A stretch of 12,515 bases of DNA, from positions 1 through 12,515 of the forward strand of contig JAGQKX010000008.1 in NCBI GenBank assembly GCA_020429905.1, in the 5' to 3' direction. Position numbers and translations under genes: made by a program. The notes under the pieces were generated by a model. The model saw nothing but the letters and a program-made list of their open reading frames with translations, did not search any database and was not told the DNA's origin. This DNA comes from a candidate division WWE3 bacterium (lineage in GTDB: Bacteria; Patescibacteriota; 4484-211; JAGQKX01). Numbering within the stretch: the first letter of the stretch is position 1; every line of letters begins with the position of its first letter. Shown piece after piece: positions 8,175 through 12,515 of the stretch.

Positions 8175-9503
8175 TTAACGAAGATAACGAAGCCAGATAA
8201 TGCCAAAGGCAATCAAACTATTAATGATCACTAACGGTAGCGCTGTAAGAAGGTATTTGACGAAAAGTACATGCATTTTTTCCTCTTCTGCTTGGCCAAA
8301 AATAATGACGTTACAGGCAGCTGCTATGGGCGATCCAGCTCCGCCAATTGAGGTACCTAGATTCAGTGCCCACCAAAGCGGATAGACGGCAATACCTGTT
8401 GCCTCCATTGCTTTGATTGCTCCAACCATCGTAATGTTGTATGGCACGTTATCAATAAATGTTGATAATAGTGCTGAACCTACGGAGATCACTAGCGCGA
8501 GATACGTTAGTGCTCCTCCTGTTAATTCAACTAATTCATCCGCAAGGATATCGATCACATGCGTAAATTCTAGAGCTCCAACGACAATAAACAATCCCAT
8601 AAAGAAAAAGATGATCTCCCAATCAATGAGATCTTTAAATATTTTTTTCGGCTCACGATGGAAAAGGAGCATGGTGGCAAAAGCTGCCCCAAGAGTAATC
8701 GTTGCGTTATCAAGGGTTATCCCAAGACGCGAGTTTAGTAATTCTTTTGACATCATCAGAATGATTGTCAAAATAAGTACGGGAATACCAAAGGTGAGGA
8801 CACGTTTATTTTTAATCGCCGATTTTGGCTTGTAGAGTTCAACGTCTTTCTCCGAGACTTTAACCGCATCCAATTTCTTTCCAAAGACGAGTAATATATA
8901 GGCCAAAGAGACAACGGATAAAACCAGAACGATTATTCCAGAATTGGTTAATACCTCAACAAAACTTAGACCAACCACTTTTGCTTGATAATAGGTTGTC
9001 GGATCAGAAATAGGCGTCATCGCCCCTCCGATATTTGCCATCACGGCGACAGTGAAAAGATACGGAAAATACGGCAGTTTTAGTTCTTTAACGAGCACCA
9101 AAATGACAGGCGTTAGGATCAAGACCGTCGGTATATTTGAAAGAAATGCGGTCAGTGATAAGGTAAGATAACCAATGGCAATAAGGAGGAGTTTTGGCCG
9201 TCCTTTTACTAGCTTTACGAGCCAGATAGCTGCTGCCTCAAATAGACCTGATTCACGGACGATTCCAACCAGCATCATCATGCCAATAACAAACCCGAGC
9301 ACATCAAGGTTGCCGTTGATAAACTCAAACGCACCTTCCTGAGAAGAATGAGATGCGGTTCGGAATACCTGAGTAGCAATTAATAATGTCGCACCTAAGA
9401 TCGCGACAATGGCTTTATTTATTTTTTCTGTGAGGAGAAAGAAATATACGATGATTAATACACCGATAGAAATGAGCGAAAATATTGTTAAGCCTTGAAT
9501 CAT
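8175..9503 (-). CDS. Ion transporter of the ArsB/CitM/SLC13 superfamily
   Basis: A 442-residue integral membrane protein with about 11-12 hydrophobic segments and the internal duplication of the IT superfamily. The first half has LTAFLSNIPTVLILTPV (residues 117-133, the 'SN.P' re-entrant motif) and ANIGGAMTPISDPTT (156-170); the second half has the matching LLSTFIDNVPYNITMV (345-360) and GTSIGGAGSPIAAACN (383-398). A hydrophilic loop at about 208-235 separates the halves. The pattern is closest to ArsB, P-protein and citrate/CitMHS-like permeases. The ion could be Na+/H+, arsenite, sulfate, silicate-like anions or a carboxylate; sequence alone does not say. It starts eight bases after the stop of the CBS-domain gene, so the two are one operon and the CBS protein is a candidate regulator. 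No Shine-Dalgarno sequence precedes the ATG. Confidence 0.85.
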   Translation of the reverse strand: MIQGLTIFSLISIGVLIIVYFFLLTEKINKAIVAILGATLLIATQVFRTASHSSQEGAFEFINGNLDVLGFVIGMMMLVGIVRESGLFEAAAIWLVKLVKGRPKLLLIAIGYLTLSLTAFLSNIPTVLILTPVILVLVKELKLPYFPYLFTVAVMANIGGAMTPISDPTTYYQAKVVGLSFVEVLTNSGIIVLVLSVVSLAYILLVFGKKLDAVKVSEKDVELYKPKSAIKNKRVLTFGIPVLILTIILMMSKELLNSRLGITLDNATITLGAAFATMLLFHREPKKIFKDLIDWEIIFFFMGLFIVVGALEFTHVIDILADELVELTGGALTYLALVISVGSALLSTFIDNVPYNITMVGAIKAMEATGIAVYPLWWALNLGTSIGGAGSPIAAACNVIIFGQAEEEKMHVLFVKYLLTALPLVIINSLIAFGIIWLRYLR

Positions 9504-9511
9504 ATGCGTAT

Positions 9512-9973
9512 TTACTCTGCGTCAGGAACTCCCATGCAGAGCGCCAATGCTTTCTTAATATCTGTTCTTGAGACAACGCCAATCAATTCTCCCTTATCGA
9601 CAACAGGGACAAGATACAAATCATTTTCAAGAAAATCTGCAGTAACCGCCATAATATTTGTATCTAAGGTCACATCAACAAAATCAGTGCGCATAACGCT
9701 GCTTACGGGCTGATCTTTTATTGTTGCGCACATTTCTTGAAAAAATCCGCGTTTAAACATCGCCGCGGCTAAATTAAGATTATTTCTGAATTCATGGGGG
9801 ATTGTAGCGGCAGCAATATCCTGGAGCGCTAACACACCTTTTAGTTTGTCGTTTTCATCAACCACAATAAGACCATTACACCCATCTTTTATCAATTCTT
9901 GTATTCCTTCTTTTATCGTCGCGTCCGATCTAATTGTCCATGGTTCATGATGATAAATTTCAGAAATTAACAT
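9512..9973 (-). CDS. CBS-domain pair protein
   Basis: A 153-residue soluble protein composed of two CBS domains. CBS1 covers about residues 5-58, with NGLIVVDENDKLKGVLALQDI; CBS2 covers about 90-143, with YLVPVVDKGELIGVVSRTDI. The SRTD of CBS2 (135-138) is the 'S/T-x-x-D' motif that often contacts adenosine nucleotide ribose. The inter-domain stretch (60-88, FRNNLNLAAAMFKRGFFQE) is helical. Such pairs fold as a Bateman module that senses AMP, ATP or S-adenosylmethionine and gates a partner. Here the partner is probably the transporter encoded eight bases downstream, since some transporters and channels carry CBS modules fused or as separate subunits; this is inference. The start ATG is supported by TATAGT ending six bases upstream. 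Confidence 0.9.
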   Translation of the reverse strand: MLISEIYHHEPWTIRSDATIKEGIQELIKDGCNGLIVVDENDKLKGVLALQDIAAATIPHEFRNNLNLAAAMFKRGFFQEMCATIKDQPVSSVMRTDFVDVTLDTNIMAVTADFLENDLYLVPVVDKGELIGVVSRTDIKKALALCMGVPDAE

Positions 9974-9979
9974 ACTTAC

Positions 9980-10009
9980 ACTATAACCTTACTCCAACAG
10001 CTTTGACAA
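9980..10009 (-). promoter_or_regulatory. Promoter of the CBS-transporter operon
   Basis: On the minus strand TTGTCA (10009-10004) and TATAGT (9985-9980), spacer 18, with six bases to the ATG at 9973. It is a near-consensus promoter placed for leaderless transcription. Confidence 0.6.
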
Positions 10010-10037
10010 GCAATATCAAATTTGGCTTGATATACGA

Positions 10038-10043
10038 TATAAT
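10038..10043 (+). promoter_or_regulatory. -10 box of tRNA-Ser
   Basis: Perfect TATAAT nine bases before the first tRNA base at 10053. The predicted start leaves only a 2-4 base leader for RNase P. The -35 is poor at 17 bases; a TTGACA at 10003 is 29 bases away and too far. Confidence 0.55.
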
Positions 10044-10052
10044 AGGGCAATT

Positions 10053-10140
10053 GGAGGGGTGCAGGAGTGGCTTAACTGGCTGGTCTCGAAAACCATGCGC
10101 CCGCAAGGGCTCGAGGGTTCAAATCCCTCCCCCTCCGCCA
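10053..10140 (+). tRNA. tRNA-Ser, anticodon CGA
   Basis: An 88-nucleotide cloverleaf. The acceptor stem GGAGGGG pairs fully with CCCCTCC, the discriminator is G and the CCA end is encoded. The D arm has a CAG/CTG stem. The anticodon arm is CTGGT-CTCGAAA-ACCAT with anticodon CGA reading UCG; the outermost pair is a C-U mismatch. The long variable arm of a class II tRNA is present (GCCC-GCAA-GGGC). The T arm is GAGGG-TTCAAAT-CCCTC. It resembles bacterial tRNA-Ser(CGA). It lies between two minus-strand genes, head-on to the Nramp-like gene, and no strong terminator follows. Confidence 0.95.
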
Positions 10141-10169
10141 AGCAATTCCAACCGTGTAAATTAATTATC

Positions 10170-11576
10170 CTAGAAAAATTTCTGAAGTTGATCGACAAGA
10201 ACAAATCCGCTAAACCCGCCGTAGAATAAAAATGCGGCAACCATAAGGAGAATTCTCAACGCACTTGGTCTGATCTCTTTTTTAAGTAATGTCATATTCA
10301 TCCATAGTGTTAGTCCTACATGAACAAACATCGCCATAGCGTTTAATACCGCAGCCGTCGTTAGAAGAACCAGCGGCTGAGTGAAGCCTAACAATAAGAT
10401 CAAAATTCCTGACCCGATAAGTGACCAAAGAACAAAATAGTACATACGTGGAATGTCTGAACTTCGTAATTTTGAGGGAAGTGCCAGAATGATATTTTCG
10501 GATAAAATTCGGCTTGTCGCATCGAATACTGTTAATTGCGTACCGAAAAGCGTCAAACTCGCTACAATTAAAAAGAACGTCCCTACAGCCGGAATGAGTA
10601 GTTCGCCGATAGCTTGAGCTTCACTAATAACAAACGAGATCGAGGCAGTATCAGCTCCTTTGCCGAATGTAGTGGTATATGAAAGGAGCGCTAATAACAC
10701 AATCGTAATTGAACCAGTACCCCAAAACACAACAAAATGTTCAATATTAATATTTCGCCACCATTTTTTGAATTCTGAAAGGTTTTCTTCAGTTGGTTCA
10801 AAAGCCGTCCCTGTAAGACTAATTTCCTCTTCGTCTTTTTTACCTGTAAACAAACTCGTGATCCTTCCGGCAAATTTGCCCATACCATACCCCTTCTCTT
10901 TGACGTAGTACGATTGTGCTAGATTAAGATTTCCTCCTGCGCCTGCATAGGCCAACGCACCAAGAAATGTAGCCATTGGGATGGCAGCCGGCAAAAAGGA
11001 AAATCCCTCGCCAATGCCGACAATACCTTTTGCTGCCGCAATCCAATCTGCTCTTTCAGCAAGGATGACACTGATTACAAAGATTGATGGAACTCCTAAG
11101 ATGATGAGTACTTTTTCGAACGTTTCAACTGTTTTATACAAAACAGGCCCCAGCGAAAGAATCAACCCCATCAAGATAAGAAATCCAATGGCAATATAAT
11201 GCGTTTGTTCGAATCCAACTAAATGACCCACAAGCGTCGCCGAAGAAGCGGCAATCCCCGGCCAAATCCAAGGTAAGAACGTTGAAAAGATGAACCAGAT
11301 TGGAAGCCAGCGTAGTTTACGAGCAAATCCTACAAAGATACTCTCACCATGAGCCAATGCATACCGTTCAATTTCCATGTTCATGATGAATTGAAAAGAA
11401 AGACCAAGAAGGGCACCCCAAATAACACCCATACCAAAATTCGAGGTGAGATATGGCCACAGAATTACCTCTCCACTGCCAAGTCCTAATCCCAAAATAA
11501 TAAAGCTCGGTCCGATGATTTTACGAAGTGATAAAGCCTTTGGTAATTGGTTAACCTTGAGTGGTTCAAGAGCCAT
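10170..11576 (-). CDS. Nramp-like metal transporter with altered metal-site motifs
   Basis: A 468-residue membrane protein with about 11 hydrophobic segments, the length and general layout of Nramp (SLC11) transporters. TM1 reads GPSFIILGLGLGSGE (residues 22-36) and continues into ILWPYLTSNFG, like the Nramp start 'GP.....A..DPGN..T', but the DPGN metal-binding motif is replaced by GSGE. The TM6 region, where canonical members have 'MPH', reads LGALAYAGAGGNLNLAQSYY (205-224) and has no Met-Pro-His. A charged cytoplasmic insert (about 225-280, with KKDEEE and FKKWW) follows. It therefore belongs to the divergent Nramp-related groups whose substrate may not be Mn2+ or Fe2+. The start at 11576 is backed by a good promoter seven bases upstream. 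It is monocistronic and diverges from the DUF389 gene. Confidence 0.75.
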   Translation of the reverse strand: MALEPLKVNQLPKALSLRKIIGPSFIILGLGLGSGEVILWPYLTSNFGMGVIWGALLGLSFQFIMNMEIERYALAHGESIFVGFARKLRWLPIWFIFSTFLPWIWPGIAASSATLVGHLVGFEQTHYIAIGFLILMGLILSLGPVLYKTVETFEKVLIILGVPSIFVISVILAERADWIAAAKGIVGIGEGFSFLPAAIPMATFLGALAYAGAGGNLNLAQSYYVKEKGYGMGKFAGRITSLFTGKKDEEEISLTGTAFEPTEENLSEFKKWWRNINIEHFVVFWGTGSITIVLLALLSYTTTFGKGADTASISFVISEAQAIGELLIPAVGTFFLIVASLTLFGTQLTVFDATSRILSENIILALPSKLRSSDIPRMYYFVLWSLIGSGILILLLGFTQPLVLLTTAAVLNAMAMFVHVGLTLWMNMTLLKKEIRPSALRILLMVAAFLFYGGFSGFVLVDQLQKFF

Positions 11577-11583
11577 TTATATT

Positions 11584-11612
11584 ACTATACATCTTTATCA
11601 TATGTTTGTGAA
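11584..11612 (-). promoter_or_regulatory. Promoter of the Nramp-like gene
   Basis: On the minus strand TTCACA (11612-11607), spacer 17, TATAGT (11589-11584), then seven bases to the ATG. With 5 of 6 -35 matches it is one of the two strongest promoters here. Confidence 0.6.
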
Positions 11613-11637
11613 TATTTATTCTAATTGCCGGGTTATG

Positions 11638-11666
11638 TTTCCAAATAAAAACTCAACTGTTACAAT
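11638..11666 (+). promoter_or_regulatory. Promoter of the DUF389 gene
   Basis: TTTCCA (11638-11643), spacer 17, TACAAT (11661-11666). Predicted start near 11673 leaves a leader of about 18 bases before ATG 11691, the longest in the window, yet it has no purine-rich ribosome binding site. Confidence 0.5.
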
Positions 11667-11690
11667 AGCTATGTACTAAATAAGCACGAT

Positions 11691-12380
11691 ATGACAAACG
11701 GAAATAACCATATTGAAGAAACCCAAGACAGAAGAGCAGTAGTTCATGACCTCATTCAAGAAAGTCATATTGGAAAAGATTTTTATTTTCTATTAATTGT
11801 TTCGACATTGATTACGACACTGGGTTTAAGCCTGGGAAATGGCGCAGTTATTATTGGAGGGATGTTGATTGCTCCATTACTTTCTCCAATCTTAGCGTTG
11901 GGACTTGGAATTGTCACGGCTAATCAAGAATCGCTCATTCGTTCGACCCTCACGATTATCAAATCCGTGGGGATTGTACTTGTTCTTTCAATTGTTACTT
12001 CATTTATCGTTGGTATTTACAGCCCTAATAATCCCGAAATTGTGAGTCGCATTCGTCCGAGTCTGCCATATGTTTACATTGCTTTTTTGTCAGGGATAGC
12101 CGCTACATACTCTTGGGCAAAGCCAAAACTATCAGCTACCCTACCAGGAGTTGCCGTAGTTGTCGCACTCTTACCCCCACTCTGCACTACCGGAATTGGT
12201 ATATCTGAAATTAACCGAGATATTGTGGCGGGCTCATTTCAATTATTCCTTATCAATCTATTAGGAATTGCTTCGTCTGCAGCAATTGTATTTTCGCTGC
12301 TGGGTTATCACCAAATGCGCTGGATCGAAAAGAAAGAAATTGATAAAGAGAAGGAAGAAACCGAGACAAAAGTTAAGTAA
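11691..12380 (+). CDS. DUF389 membrane protein
   Basis: A 229-residue integral membrane protein with about six hydrophobic segments (around 32-48, 50-73, 86-108, 126-141, 150-170 and 182-205). The family core is clear: GNGAVIIGGMLIAPLLSPILALGLG (residues 49-73, DUF389 'N..a.iIGaMLIaPLm.Pi') and LPGVAVVVALLPPLCTTGIGIS (151-172, 'LPG.aia.aLvPPL...G'). The N-terminal tail of 28 residues and the C-terminal tail (from about 206, Lys/Glu-rich, probably coiled coil) are soluble. The biochemical role of the family is unknown to me; it is much shorter than members with an additional N-terminal domain. It is divergent from the Nramp-like gene and convergent with the superoxide dismutase gene, eight bases from its stop. 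Confidence 0.9.
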   Translation: MTNGNNHIEETQDRRAVVHDLIQESHIGKDFYFLLIVSTLITTLGLSLGNGAVIIGGMLIAPLLSPILALGLGIVTANQESLIRSTLTIIKSVGIVLVLSIVTSFIVGIYSPNNPEIVSRIRPSLPYVYIAFLSGIAATYSWAKPKLSATLPGVAVVVALLPPLCTTGIGISEINRDIVAGSFQLFLINLLGIASSAAIVFSLLGYHQMRWIEKKEIDKEKEETETKVK

Positions 12381-12388
12381 CTATTGTA

Positions 12389-12515
12389 TTACCCTTCAGC
12401 CACACGATTGAAGCGATCGCTGATTTCAGGCCAATTTACAATACTCCACCAAGCATCTACATAATCAGCTCTTCTATTTTGATAATGCAGATAATACGCG
12501 TGTTCCCACACATCA
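12389..12515 (-). CDS. Fe/Mn superoxide dismutase, C-terminal end (runs off right edge)
   Basis: The minus-strand frame ends with TAA at 12391-12389 and enters from the window edge. The visible 41 residues begin [20 protein letters not shown], which matches the '[13 protein letters not shown]' signature of Fe/Mn superoxide dismutases, followed by [15 protein letters not shown]. The D and H of DVWEH are two of the four metal ligands of the family. The enzyme converts superoxide to hydrogen peroxide and oxygen. Iron or manganese preference cannot be told from this end. It overlaps no other gene and is convergent with the DUF389 gene with only eight bases between the stops. Confidence 0.93.
   Translation of the reverse strand, partial: DVWEHAYYLHYQNRRADYVDAWWSIVNWPEISDRFNRVAEG

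Noticed and set aside
9934-10164. Plus-strand open frame of 76 codons across the CBS promoter and the tRNA
   Set aside because: It covers the tRNA and promoter elements, and its composition is not protein-like.
10016-10240. Minus-strand open frame of 74 codons containing an AEGEGFEPSSPCGR-like peptide
   Set aside because: It is the antisense of the tRNA-Ser gene. This peptide is a well-known spurious annotation over tRNA-Ser genes.
11671-11679. Three-codon minicistron (ATG TAC TAA) before the DUF389 gene, considered as a leader peptide
   Set aside because: It starts only four bases after the -10 box, so it is at or upstream of the expected transcription start and is probably not fully transcribed.

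Overview
The window reads as an ordinary chromosomal stretch from a bacterium with moderate GC content (low to mid 40s percent by eye). It holds short, densely packed housekeeping and membrane-protein genes, tiny intergenic gaps and one tRNA. I see no insertion sequence, phage gene, CRISPR array, integron or known defence module. The mix (an HD-domain protein of candidate-phylum type, a UPF0200-like kinase, a stand-alone cupin, a DUF389 protein, a motif-deviant Nramp-like carrier) makes me think of Candidatus Patescibacteria (CPR) or a similar small-genome lineage. That is an inference; nothing here fixes the taxon.

Layout. The left edge (1-371, minus) is the N-terminal part of a membrane-anchored GH5-like glycoside hydrolase. 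Divergent from it, on the plus strand, are a two-TM unknown protein (420-866), a YjjX/DUF84 (non-canonical purine) NTP phosphatase (892-1422), a small CBU_0592-like membrane protein (1424-1675) and a 455-residue HD-domain protein (1713-3080). A glycolytic pair follows: enolase (3153-4442) and cofactor-independent phosphoglycerate mutase (4448 onward). The mutase reading frame is interrupted by an in-frame TAA at 5861-5863, yet stays open and recognisable to 6013. Next come a cupin of mannose-6-phosphate-isomerase type (6041-6574), a P-loop nucleotide-kinase-like protein (6577-7119) and a secreted or anchored PHB-depolymerase/feruloyl-esterase-like hydrolase (7164-8120).

The minus strand then carries a CBS-pair protein (9512-9973) followed by an ArsB/CitM/SLC13-type ion transporter (8175-9503), apparently one operon, and an Nramp-like transporter (10170-11576). 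A plus-strand tRNA-Ser(CGA) gene (10053-10140) sits between the two. A DUF389 membrane protein (11691-12380, plus) diverges from the Nramp-like gene, and the C-terminal end of an Fe/Mn superoxide dismutase (12389-12515, minus) runs off the right edge.

The most consistent non-coding pattern is a good -10 hexamer (TATAAT, TACAAT, TATAGT or TATACT) lying only about 6-9 bases before most transcription-unit start codons, with no visible Shine-Dalgarno sequence at these or at the internal operon genes. This predicts leaderless or near-leaderless mRNAs. The other item worth attention is the mutase stop codon, which falls two codons after the last metal-ligand histidine. I did not find evidence of a novel multi-gene system.
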